Source: Deltaproteobacteria bacterium (GTDB lineage: Bacteria; Desulfobacterota; JAFDIG01). Taken from it: a stretch of DNA of 14,777 bases. A program made the translations under genes and the position numbers. Of the stretch, positions 1 to 7,678 are shown piece after piece. The number at the start of each line of letters is the position of its first letter. Positions within the stretch are counted from its first letter, which is position 1. The notes under the pieces are model-generated. The model made no database searches. It was not told the origin of the DNA and saw only the letters and a list, made by a program, of their open reading frames with translations. The DNA lies in assembly GCA_019308145.1 (NCBI GenBank), contig JAFDIG010000033.1:1-14777 (forward strand), written 5' to 3'.

Positions 1-1050
1 ATTGAATTTTTAAGCAATACAAAGGTTTATGCTTTAGACCCTAAAAACAAACTAATATATTTAGAAGGTAAGAACAATGTTAAGGTAGAATATTCTAAAC
101 TCGTGATTGCTACAGGGAGTAAACCTTTAGACTTATTTCGTGATAAAGGTTTGAAAGATTCTATCTTCACATTTAAATGGTTTAGCGATGCTTTTAAACT
201 GAAAAGATTTAAAGGAGAAAAAATAGTTGTTATAGGGTCTGGTTTAATCGGGATCGAGGTTGCAATCGCTTTGGCGAAAAAAGGCAAATCTGTAACCATT
301 ATTGAGGCATTGCCACATATAATGCCTTTATCATTTGATAAAGAAGCAGCAGATAAGATATCAGAGATTTTAAATAAAAAAGGTATAAAGATCATTCAAA
401 ACGATAAGGTATTAGATCTTTTGATAAAAAATGGGAATCTTAAAAGTGTAATCACAAATAAGAGAGAGATTTCTGCTGATGGAGTTGTTATAGCCACTGG
501 TATGGTGCCAGAAGTGAGTTTAGCAAAGGATGCAGGCATTGAGTTAGGTAGTACTAAAAGCATCAAAGTAGATAGTAACATGAGAACCAATATAGAAGAT
601 ATCTATGCAGCTGGTGATTGCATAGAAATAAAGGATTTTCTTTTTGATGAACCAAGAAGAAATCTTTTTTGGTATTTTGCGAAAATGGAAGGAAAAGTAG
701 CAGGAGAGAACTGTGCAGGCATAAAAAAAGAGTTCTTTCCTCTACCTCAGATTGTTTCTGTAGATATTTTTAATACCCCTGTATTTTCTTTGGGATTTAC
801 CGAAGAAGAGATGTTAAGGATGAATAAAAAGCCTAAGATTTTTACAAATGAAAATAAAAAAGGTTACTTAAAATTGATATATTTAGATGAAAAATTAGTT
901 GGGGTTCAGATAATCAATAGAATAAAAGAGATACCTCAAATATCATTTAGCTTGCTTAGGGGAACAAAAAAACAAGAATTAGTGATAAGAAGAGATATTC
1001 CATTTACCTTCTTACCATATAGCCATTTAAGAAGAAAACTTAATTCATAA
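1..1050 (+). CDS. FAD/NAD(P)-dependent pyridine nucleotide oxidoreductase, 5' end missing
   Basis: The frame is open from the first base, so the start and the N-terminal FAD GxGxxG segment lie outside the window. About 349 codons remain. Visible motifs are the LVIATGS strand that ends the first FAD half-domain (about 100-120), an NAD(P)H-binding GSGLIGIE with following helix (about 230-310), a second ATG motif (about 490-500) and the FAD-contacting IYAAGDC (601-621). A C-terminal dimerisation-type domain follows. This order is that of the NADH oxidase / NADH-dependent reductase / CoA-disulfide reductase-like flavoproteins, which pass electrons from NAD(P)H to oxygen, disulfides, rubredoxin or other acceptors. 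The redox-active Cys that would separate these activities lies in the missing N-terminus, so no subclass can be given. An internal GTG at 103 codes for the Val of LVIATGS and is not a start. A 774-bp gap separates it from the next operon. Confidence 0.85.
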   Translation: MEFLSNTKVYALDPKNKLIYLEGKNNVKVEYSKLVIATGSKPLDLFRDKGLKDSIFTFKWFSDAFKLKRFKGEKIVVIGSGLIGIEVAIALAKKGKSVTIIEALPHIMPLSFDKEAADKISEILNKKGIKIIQNDKVLDLLIKNGNLKSVITNKREISADGVVIATGMVPEVSLAKDAGIELGSTKSIKVDSNMRTNIEDIYAAGDCIEIKDFLFDEPRRNLFWYFAKMEGKVAGENCAGIKKEFFPLPQIVSVDIFNTPVFSLGFTEEEMLRMNKKPKIFTNENKKGYLKLIYLDEKLVGVQIINRIKEIPQISFSLLRGTKKQELVIRRDIPFTFLPYSHLRRKLNS

Positions 1051-1129
1051 AAGAAAAACTAATTAGTCGCAAAAGAAAAATAGCCTAATTAGGTTCAGAC
1101 TAACTAAGTTGGTTTGAAAATAAAACATA

Positions 1130-1177
1130 AACAAGCAAGATGCTTGTTCTATCAAGGGGATAGGGATATGATCCCTA
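1130..1177. other. Two adjacent small hairpins
   Basis: AACAAGCA (1130-1137) pairs perfectly with TGCTTGTT (1141-1148) across a 3-nt loop. TAGGGAT (1161-1167) pairs with ATCCCTA (1171-1177) across a second 3-nt loop. Neither is followed by a T-run, so intrinsic termination is not supported. They could be part of an mRNA 3' end or of a decayed repeat element. Confidence 0.4.
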
Positions 1178-1286
1178 AATGGTAGCACAGGCGCTCTGCC
1201 TTTGATTATATGGTGGAAATATTAATAACAGACCCTATAGGCTTAGAAGCTCAACCTCTACATACCTCATAAGATTATATATTAAA

Positions 1287-1373
1287 GTAGGATCGGGTTT
1301 TATATCTTTTTATTTATCGTAGGGGCAATTCATGAATTATCCCTACTCGGGTGTAAAGTCCGAACCTGCAGGC
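1287..1373. repeat. Degenerate copy of an intergenic inverted-repeat element (copy 1)
   Basis: The left arm GTAGGATCGGGTTTTATATC (1287-1306) is an imperfect inverted match to the right arm CGGGTGTAAAGTCCGAACCT (1348-1367). Inside lies a near-perfect hairpin (1319-1346), whose outer stem is GTAGGG/CCCTAC and whose inner stem is AATTCA/TGAATT. The arm sequence recurs at 13593-13659 and 14434-14506, so this is a dispersed family in the genome. It encodes nothing. A MITE or REP-like element is the likeliest class, by inference from its structure. Confidence 0.6.
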
Positions 1374-1586
1374 TTTAGCACAAGATTTTTAGTTTACGCT
1401 TTATTTTTTTGCGTATCAATTAAAAAAGGTGCATTTCAAAAGCTTGATTTGACGGCTTTTGCAAGATATATTTAGCTGATCAAAGACTTAATTTTTTTAT
1501 AAAAAAGATCTTTTTTGCTTAAAAATAGCTACCTAAAATCAAAAATAGGAATGCAAAAAATCAAAGTTTATAGATAGATTTATTTC

Positions 1587-1615
1587 TTGACACCCTCTTT
1601 ATTTTTGGCTATATT
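1587..1615 (+). promoter_or_regulatory. Sigma-70-type promoter for the sucCD gene cluster
   Basis: TTGACA (1587-1592, perfect -35 consensus) is followed by a 17-nt spacer and TATATT (1610-1615, five of six matches to TATAAT). Transcription would start near 1622, which gives a leader of about 200 nt before sucC. It is the best promoter match I see upstream of the plus-strand gene run. Confidence 0.65.
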
Positions 1616-1638
1616 TTTAATTTAAGCGACTTCACATT

Positions 1639-1662
1639 TGGTTATTCCTCTGGTTATTCCTC
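1639..1662. repeat. Tandem 12-mer in the sucC leader
   Basis: TGGTTATTCCTC occurs twice head to tail, about 20 nt downstream of the predicted transcription start. Such a position would suit a regulator-binding or RNA-binding site. No function is shown by the sequence, and it could equally be chance slippage. Confidence 0.4.
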
Positions 1663-1811
1663 CAGTTGTTATATTACCATTCAAATTGAAAAGTTAGCTC
1701 TTGATTTTTTTATTTTTCTCTTACTAAAAAATGTATACAGGGTACAATCCTACAGTTACTGAAATTCTACTTTTTTTGTAATATAAGGTCACTTTTTTAT
1801 CATTTTTTTAA

Positions 1812-1827
1812 AAGGGAGAAGCATTTG
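1812..1827 (+). promoter_or_regulatory. Ribosome binding site that fixes a TTG start for sucC
   Basis: AAGGGAGA (1812-1819) lies 5 nt before TTG (1825-1827). The SucC family begins MKLFEYEAKD or very similar, and the TTG-initiated product begins exactly this way, so the rare start codon is well supported. Confidence 0.75.
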
Positions 1828-2973
1828 AAACTTTTTGAATATGAAGCAAAGGATATTTTTGCTAAATATGGAATTCCTGTTCCAAAAGGAGTAATCTGTG
1901 AAACCCCTGATGAAGTAGTATCAGCCTTTTATAATCTTAAAAAAAATGTTGTTTTAAAAGCACAAGTACTTGTGGGAGGCAGAGGTAAAGCAGGTGCGAT
2001 AAAGTTTCCAAAAACATCATCTGAAGCAAGCGATATGGCTAAATCCCTTTTTGATATGGAGATCAAAGGAGAAAGAGTGGAAAAGGTTTACGTTGAACAA
2101 GCCCTTAGTATAGAAAAGGAATATTATTTAGGGATTATAACCGATACTGATACAAGCTCTCCTCTTTTGATCTTTGCTTCAGAGGGGGGAATGGAAATTG
2201 AATTGCTTGCAAAAGAAAAGCCTGAGGTAATAAAAAAAGTTGTTATTAATCCTTTATTGGGTTTAATGAGCTATAATATAAGATTTATCCTTAAAGAAAG
2301 TAATCTTTCTTCCGAATACCATCAACAAATCATCAATATAGCCCTTAATCTTTATTCAATCTACTGGGAAATGGATGGGGAACTTATTGAGATAAACCCT
2401 CTTGTATTAACAAAAGATGGGGATCTTTTTGCAGCAGATGCAAAGCTTAATATTGATAATAATGCTCTTTTTCGCCATCCTGAACTTCCCAAAAGAGAGA
2501 TCAAAACAGTAGAGGATAAGGCGGCTAAACTTGGGTTAAGTTATGTGCTTTTAGATGGCAACATTGGAATTATTAGCAATGGTGCAGGTTTGACCATGGC
2601 AACCATGGATCATTTGAACTTAGCAGGAGGAAAACCAGCCAATTTTTTAGATGCTGGAGAGAGAATCCTGCGAGATGGTGTCAAAGATGGAATGAATATT
2701 ATTTTAGAAAATCCTAATGTAGACGCAATCTTAATAAATATATTTGCGGGTGGCCCAAGGTGTGATGTAATAGCAGAGAAGATTGTTCAGACTATTGATG
2801 AGATGGAGGAAAGTAAATCCCTAAATGTACCAGTTGTTGTAACACTCCATGGAAGATATATGGAGGAAGGGCGAAAGATCTTGTCTAAATGTAAATCCCC
2901 ACATCTTTATCAGGAGTTAGAAATTGAGGATGCGGTTAAAAAAGTGATCGAGCTGGGGGGAAAAAGCAAATGA
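1825..2973 (+). CDS. sucC: Succinyl-CoA synthetase beta-subunit family protein (ADP/GDP-forming acyl-CoA synthetase)
   Basis: 382 residues, close to the 388 of E. coli SucC. The beta subunit binds nucleotide and Mg and, with the alpha subunit, reversibly couples acyl-CoA and phosphate to carboxylic acid, CoA and NTP. It has the ATP-grasp N-terminus MKLFEYEAKD, the nucleotide loop GGRGKAG (51-57), Mg ligands in EINPL (E189, N191) and in the ADAKLNID segment (D205), and the C-terminal NGAGLTMATMD. Translation starts at a rare TTG supported by AAGGGAGA. It overlaps sucD by 4 nt (ATGA). Two usually conserved glycine loops differ: FLDVGGGA of standard enzymes reads FLDAGERI (274-281), and FGGIxRCD reads FAGGPRCD (307-314). 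The fold and the enzyme class are clear. The acid substrate may not be succinate; malate thiokinase MtkA, as I recall it, keeps GGGA, so this is not obviously that enzyme either. Confidence 0.9.
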   Translation: MKLFEYEAKDIFAKYGIPVPKGVICETPDEVVSAFYNLKKNVVLKAQVLVGGRGKAGAIKFPKTSSEASDMAKSLFDMEIKGERVEKVYVEQALSIEKEYYLGIITDTDTSSPLLIFASEGGMEIELLAKEKPEVIKKVVINPLLGLMSYNIRFILKESNLSSEYHQQIINIALNLYSIYWEMDGELIEINPLVLTKDGDLFAADAKLNIDNNALFRHPELPKREIKTVEDKAAKLGLSYVLLDGNIGIISNGAGLTMATMDHLNLAGGKPANFLDAGERILRDGVKDGMNIILENPNVDAILINIFAGGPRCDVIAEKIVQTIDEMEESKSLNVPVVVTLHGRYMEEGRKILSKCKSPHLYQELEIEDAVKKVIELGGKSK

Positions 2974-3845
2974 GTATTTTAGTCAATAAAGATACAAAGG
3001 TTATTGCTCAAGGTATTACTGGTAGGTTTGGCACATTTCATTCCCAGCGAATGATGGAATATGGAACAAAAATTGTCGCAGGCGTAACACCTGGTAAAGG
3101 TGGTCTTGAGGTAAATGGTGTTCCTGTTTATGATACCCTTGAAGAGGCATTAAGATATCATGATGCAGATGCTACCATCACTTTTGTTCCAGCCCTTTTT
3201 ACAAAAGAAGCAATATTAGAGGCGATAGATGCTAATATTAGACTGATTTCAGTTGTAGTTGAAGGTATGCCAGTAAAGGATATGATGATCGTAAAAAAGG
3301 TATTGGAAGGCACAAAAACAATCTTGATTGGTCCTAACTCTCCTGGAGTTATTACAGCAGAGGAATGCTCAATCGGTTTTTTCCCAGGAGATATATACCG
3401 TAAAGGTCCTGTTGGCATTGTATCCAGAAGCGGTACTTTTTCCTATCAGGTAGCAGATGATATCACTAAGATAGGGCTTGGTCAGACATCTTCGGTTGGT
3501 ATAGGTGGGGACCCTATAACAGGTATTTCTTTTATTGATATTCTTAAACTTTATGAAAATGATGATGAAACCAAGGTGATCGTCCTTATTGGTGAGATTG
3601 GTAGAACAAGCGAAGAGGAAGCAGCAGAATATATTAAAAGCGAGGTCACCAAGCCAGTTGTAGCAATCATAGGTGGTAGAACAGCTCCAGCTGGTAAAAC
3701 AATGGGGCATGCTGGTGCTATAATAACAGGTGATAAAGGTTCATATACCTCAAAGGAAAAGGCTTTTGAAAGGGCAGGGGTTCCTGTTGCAAAAACCACA
3801 AAAGAGGTGGCAAAACTGGTTAAAGAAGCTCTTAACAATCTTTAA
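2970..3845 (+). CDS. sucD: Succinyl-CoA synthetase alpha-subunit family protein
   Basis: 291 residues, against 289 in E. coli SucD. The alpha subunit binds CoA in its N-terminal Rossmann domain (VIAQGITGRFGTFHS, about 11-25) and carries the phosphorylated histidine, seen here as H247 in MGHAGAI. The Glu of GEIG (208-211), which steadies the phosphohistidine, is also present. Its ATG lies inside the sucC stop (ATGA overlap), so the two subunits are translationally coupled. The usual GPNCPG reads GPNSPG (121-126), a Ser for Cys exchange near the active site. The remaining motifs look intact, and I expect an active acyl-CoA synthetase heterodimer. It is followed by a 247-bp gap before the CoA-transferase gene. 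Confidence 0.92.
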   Translation: MSILVNKDTKVIAQGITGRFGTFHSQRMMEYGTKIVAGVTPGKGGLEVNGVPVYDTLEEALRYHDADATITFVPALFTKEAILEAIDANIRLISVVVEGMPVKDMMIVKKVLEGTKTILIGPNSPGVITAEECSIGFFPGDIYRKGPVGIVSRSGTFSYQVADDITKIGLGQTSSVGIGGDPITGISFIDILKLYENDDETKVIVLIGEIGRTSEEEAAEYIKSEVTKPVVAIIGGRTAPAGKTMGHAGAIITGDKGSYTSKEKAFERAGVPVAKTTKEVAKLVKEALNNL

Positions 3846-4092
3846 ACCAGAAGCAGTAGATTAGATTTTTCTATTATGGTTTTTTATCAGGATTAAAAAA
3901 CGCTTTTTTATGCTCTATTGCGATAAGCATTACCAATAAGGCAATATTTTTCCGATGTTCATGAAATTGTTTTGTTTTTATTTCTTAGATTAAAGAGGGT
4001 TTTTTTAGGGGATAATGAAACATTCATTAGCTATTTGTATGTTAATATCATCCTTTTTTTAGGTTAAAAATCTTTAAAAAATAAGGAAAGAG
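3846..4092. other. 247-bp AT-rich intergenic gap
   Basis: The gap separates sucCD from the CoA-transferase gene. TATTGC (3916-3921) can pair with GCAATA (3941-3946), which is followed by TTTT. The 19-nt loop makes it a weak terminator candidate at best. No convincing promoter pair was found, so it is open whether the downstream genes have their own promoter. AAGGAAAGAG (4083-4092) provides the ribosome binding site for the next gene. Confidence 0.45.
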
Positions 4093-5601
4093 ATGATCGA
4101 AGAAAGGATAAAATCCACATCCCTTAAGGGGAAGGTGATAACTGCTGAAGATGCTGCTAATTTTGTAAAAGATGGTATGCGTATCGGCACATCAGGCAGC
4201 ACATCTTCTGGCTATCCTGTTTCTTTCTTTAAGGCATTGCTTAAAAGAGCTAAAAAGGAAAGAAAACTAAGTATTGAGCTTTGGTCAGCGGCACCTTTGG
4301 GAAAAGAGATTGATGGTGATTTGGTTGAAGCAGGATTGATAAAACGGAGGCTTTGTCATCAATCAAATCCAATCATGGCAAAAGGTATAAATAATGGCAA
4401 TATTCTTTATTCTGATATGGGAACATATAATTTCCCTAATCAAGTTAGGTATAAATTTTTTGGTGATCTTGATTTATGCGTTGTAGAAGGGATTTTTATT
4501 ACTAAAGAAGGTGGCATTGTTCCTTCCTCTTGTATGGCAGATGCTCCGTCATTTCTTAAAATAGCCAAAAATATCATAATAGAGATCAATACCACTATTC
4601 CAATTTCTATGGCTGGTATCCATGATGTTTATATCCCAGAAAATCCCCCACATCGTGAACCTATTCCTCTTAAAAAAGTTGGGGATAGAATAGGAACCTA
4701 TTATATACCCATAGATAGTAATAAGGTTGTTGGTATTATCATGTCAGATGAAGTTGTATCTCCTCCTTCGGCAGAAGAGGAGGGTGATGAAATAAGCCAA
4801 AAGATTGCCAAACATCTGATTACATTTTTTGAAGATGAAGTAAAGAAGGGAAGATTGCCAAAAAATCTTTTACCACTTCAGACAGGATTGGGTACCCTTG
4901 CCACTGCTTTTCTTAAAGAACTTGCAAATTCTGAGTTTACTAATATAGAAACCTTTTCAGCACTTTTAAGCGATCCTATACTTGATCTTATAGATATGGG
5001 GAAGATTAAGATGGCTTCTGGTACAGGGCTCTATTTCTCTTCAGAAGGACTATCCCGTTTTTACAACAACATTGAAAAATATAAGCGATTCATGATATTG
5101 AGACCCGTAGATATCAGCGCATCTCCTGAACTGATCCAAAGATTAGGTGTTATAGCATTTAATGGCGCAGTTGAGGTGGATATATATGGACATGTAAACT
5201 CTTCTCATTTAGGTGGAGGAAGAGTAATCTCTGGTGTAGCTGGTTCTATTGAATATGCAAGAAATGGATATCTTTCTATATTTATGACTCCATCAGTTGG
5301 TAAAGGAGGTAACATATCAAGGATTGTTCCTATGGTTCCTCATGTAGATCATACTGAACATGAGGTGCATGTTATTGTTACTGAAGAAGGATTGGCTGAT
5401 CTAAGAGGTTTAGATCCGAGAGAGAGAGCGAGGCTTATCATATCAAATTGTGCTCATCCTGATTATCGTCCTCTTTTAAACGACTATTTAGAGATAGCAG
5501 AAAAAGAATCAGTTGCACATGAACCACATGTGCTGGATAAAGCATTTTCCTTCCATTTAAGATTGAAAGAAACAAAATCTATGAAAAAGAAAAAAATATG
5601 A
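4093..5601 (+). CDS. Acetyl-CoA hydrolase / class I CoA-transferase family protein with atypical active site
   Basis: 502 residues, the usual length for the acetyl-CoA hydrolase/transferase (Cat1, AarC, ScpC) family, which moves CoA between acids such as succinate, acetate and propionate. The start is supported by AAGGAAAGAG just upstream. Family landmarks are GTSGSTSSG (32-40), the IxLRPxxIS-like segment with LGVIAFNGAVEVDIYGHVNS (351-370), GNISRIVPMVPHVDHTEHEV (406-425), EEGLADLRGL (431-440) and NCAHPDYR (452-459). The region that in relatives reads TEV/TEM followed by xDxxxDL, and holds the Glu that forms the glutamyl-CoA thioester, here reads FSALLSDPILDL, which places Ala290 at the Glu position. 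The GN(I/V)ANA loop reads GTLATA. The protein may be a hydrolase, a divergent transferase or a non-catalytic homologue. It overlaps hyuA by 4 nt (ATGA), so it is tied to the HyuAB activity. Confidence 0.85.
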   Translation: MIEERIKSTSLKGKVITAEDAANFVKDGMRIGTSGSTSSGYPVSFFKALLKRAKKERKLSIELWSAAPLGKEIDGDLVEAGLIKRRLCHQSNPIMAKGINNGNILYSDMGTYNFPNQVRYKFFGDLDLCVVEGIFITKEGGIVPSSCMADAPSFLKIAKNIIIEINTTIPISMAGIHDVYIPENPPHREPIPLKKVGDRIGTYYIPIDSNKVVGIIMSDEVVSPPSAEEEGDEISQKIAKHLITFFEDEVKKGRLPKNLLPLQTGLGTLATAFLKELANSEFTNIETFSALLSDPILDLIDMGKIKMASGTGLYFSSEGLSRFYNNIEKYKRFMILRPVDISASPELIQRLGVIAFNGAVEVDIYGHVNSSHLGGGRVISGVAGSIEYARNGYLSIFMTPSVGKGGNISRIVPMVPHVDHTEHEVHVIVTEEGLADLRGLDPRERARLIISNCAHPDYRPLLNDYLEIAEKESVAHEPHVLDKAFSFHLRLKETKSMKKKKI

Positions 5602-7658
5602 GAATAGGTATTGATGTAGGTGGCACATTTACTGATGTTGTCCTTGTAGATGAAAAAGAAGGACGCTTTTACTACACTAAAACACCAACTACACATCATG
5701 ACCTTGCAGAGGGTGTTTTAAAAGGTCTTTCTGAGATCCTCGATATCTCAAAAAAATCAATTAAAGATGTAGATTATCTTATCCATGGAACAACCATTGG
5801 TACTAATGCCATTGTTGAGGGAAAAGGTGCAAAGGTTGGGCTAATCACAACCTTAGGTTTTGAGGATGTGCTTGAGATAAGAAGGGTAGCTCGGCCTAAA
5901 GAGGCAGCTTTTGATTTTGGAGCAGATAATCCACCTCCACTGGTGCCACGCTATCTTAGAAAAGGGATAAAAGAACGGATCAATAGCAAGGGAGAGGTGG
6001 TTGTCCCTCTTGATGAGGAATCTGTTATTGATGTTATAAATTTCTTTAAAAAAGAGAAGGTAAAGGCAATCGTTGTTTCACTTTTATTTTCCTTTTTAAA
6101 TCCTGTCCATGAAAAGCGAGTATTAGAGATCAGTAAAAAAATTCTTCCTGATATAGAGGTTTCTTTATCATCTGATGTTTGCCCTGAATTTAGGGAATAT
6201 GAGAGAACCTGCACTACTGTTATGAATGGGTATCTTGGACCAGTAATCAAGGAATATATGGATAACCTTGTTCATCGTTTAAATGAGAAATATGGTGGTG
6301 TTAGGCTTCATATCATGCAGAGCAGTGGTGGTTCAATGACTGTTGATGTGGCTAAGAGATATGCTTCTCAGCTTATCAACTCTGGCCCTGCTGGAGGTGC
6401 AATTGCTACTGCCTTTATCAGTCGGATCACAGGAAATGAAATGGCTATTGGTGCTGATATGGGTGGTACCACATTTGATATATCGATCATTGATAAGAAT
6501 ATGCCAAAGACAACGACATGGGGTGGGGTAACAAATTATCCTATCAAGTTGCCGATGGTTGATCTTAAAACCATAGGAGCTGGAGGTGGAAGCATAGCCT
6601 GGGTTGATGAAGGAGGGGTGCTAAATGTTGGTCCGATAAGTGCTGGTTCAAGCCCTGGACCCGCATGCTATGGATGGGGTGGTGATAGACCTACTGTTTC
6701 TGATGCCAATCTGGTTTTAGGTAGGCTTAATCCTAACTACTTCCTTGGGGGTAAATTACCTTTATATCCTGAAAAGGCAAAAAAAGCGATAAAAGAGCAT
6801 GTAGCTTCTAAGATGGGGCTTTCAGTTGAGGATGCAGCTCTCGGTATTATCAGGATCGTAAATGCTAATATGGTTAAGGGGATAAGCGGGAATTCTGTTG
6901 AAAAAGGCTACGATTTAAGGGAATTTTCTCTTGTAACCATGGGCGGTGCCGCAGCTCTTCATGCAGCAGAGCTTGCAAAGGAACTTAATATCTCAAAGGT
7001 GATCGTTCCACCTATGTGCGGAAATTTCTCTGCTGTAGGACTTGTTGTTGCTGATATTCAGCATAACTATGTAAGGACATTAATGAAAAAGGATTATGAA
7101 GTCAAACCTGCAGAATTGTATGAAATTTTTAAAAACCTGGAGGCCAACGGGATAAATCAATTGAAAGAAGAGGGGGTTGAAAAGGAGAATATAATCACTG
7201 AATGGTCAGCTGATCTACGTTATGAAGGGCAATCATGGGAGCTTAATTCTCCTGTTAGCAGAACTGATTCATTTGATAAAAAGGATTTTCAAAAGATATT
7301 AGATGATTTTCATCATCTCCATTATCGGGTGTATTCATATTCAGAGCCTAAAGAAACAGTAGAATTTGTAAATATAAGGGTAAAAGTTATTGGGAAAAAT
7401 CCAACCCTAACACTTCCAAAGATTGAAAATCTTGAGAACAAGCCAGCAGAGGGGATAAAGGAAATACGAAATCTCTATTTTGGGGAAGGGAGATGGCTTT
7501 CTGTTCCTATATATGATAGGGAGAAGCTGAAGCCTGGAAACATAATTAATGGGCCTTCTATTATTGAAGAGAGCATTTCAACAACATATATACCACCACA
7601 GTTTAGCGGTATAATCGATGAATTTAGTAATATTATAATCACTTTTGAGGATAAATAA
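5598..7658 (+). CDS. hyuA: HyuA family protein (hydantoinase / 5-oxoprolinase / ketone carboxylase, ATP-dependent subunit)
   Basis: 686 residues, typical for the HyuA family. It begins with the ASKHA-fold phosphate loop IGIDVGGTFTDVVLVDE (3-19). It continues with IHGTTIGTNAIVEGKGAKVG (62-81), CPEFREYERT (195-204), SGPAGGAIA (262-270), a second nucleotide-binding motif ADMGGTTFDIS (286-296), and GAGGGS (327-332) with SAGSSPGPACYGWGG (348-362). Members phosphorylate a carbonyl or enolate oxygen with ATP. A HyuB partner then hydrolyses a lactam/hydantoin ring (5-oxoprolinase, N-methylhydantoinase) or carboxylates a ketone (acetone and acetophenone carboxylases). The ATG overlaps the CoA-transferase stop, and hyuB follows after 20 nt. 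No acetone-carboxylase-like small gamma subunit gene is present in the window, and the reaction cannot be chosen from sequence alone. Confidence 0.88.
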   Translation: MRIGIDVGGTFTDVVLVDEKEGRFYYTKTPTTHHDLAEGVLKGLSEILDISKKSIKDVDYLIHGTTIGTNAIVEGKGAKVGLITTLGFEDVLEIRRVARPKEAAFDFGADNPPPLVPRYLRKGIKERINSKGEVVVPLDEESVIDVINFFKKEKVKAIVVSLLFSFLNPVHEKRVLEISKKILPDIEVSLSSDVCPEFREYERTCTTVMNGYLGPVIKEYMDNLVHRLNEKYGGVRLHIMQSSGGSMTVDVAKRYASQLINSGPAGGAIATAFISRITGNEMAIGADMGGTTFDISIIDKNMPKTTTWGGVTNYPIKLPMVDLKTIGAGGGSIAWVDEGGVLNVGPISAGSSPGPACYGWGGDRPTVSDANLVLGRLNPNYFLGGKLPLYPEKAKKAIKEHVASKMGLSVEDAALGIIRIVNANMVKGISGNSVEKGYDLREFSLVTMGGAAALHAAELAKELNISKVIVPPMCGNFSAVGLVVADIQHNYVRTLMKKDYEVKPAELYEIFKNLEANGINQLKEEGVEKENIITEWSADLRYEGQSWELNSPVSRTDSFDKKDFQKILDDFHHLHYRVYSYSEPKETVEFVNIRVKVIGKNPTLTLPKIENLENKPAEGIKEIRNLYFGEGRWLSVPIYDREKLKPGNIINGPSIIEESISTTYIPPQFSGIIDEFSNIIITFEDK

Positions 7659-7678
7659 GCATTTTTAAGGATTATAAA

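Larger units (their letters stand above)
1051..1824. other. 774-bp intergenic region without a gene
   Basis: I see no convincing reading frame or complete RNA gene in this stretch. It holds, in order: two short perfect hairpins (1130-1148 and 1161-1177), a degenerate copy of the repeat family also found near 13.6 and 14.4 kb (1287-1373), AT-rich sequence with a 16-nt palindrome AAAAAAGATCTTTTTT (1501-1516), a strong sigma-70-like promoter (1587-1615), a tandem 12-mer (1639-1662) and the leader of the sucC gene. No hairpin followed by a clear T-run marks the end of the upstream oxidoreductase gene. Confidence 0.7.

Noticed and set aside
1177..1230. tRNA-like stretch (GGTAGCAC... CTGCCTTTGA)
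   Set aside because: It resembles a D-arm followed by an anticodon arm, but no acceptor stem, T-arm or closing anticodon stem can be drawn around it.
1501..1516. Palindrome AAAAAAGATCTTTTTT as a terminator
   Set aside because: The stem is almost entirely A-T, has no GC-rich part and lies far from the end of the upstream gene.
3916..3950. Intrinsic terminator after sucD
   Set aside because: The stem is only 6 bp with a 19-nt loop and a short T-run; it is too weak to call.
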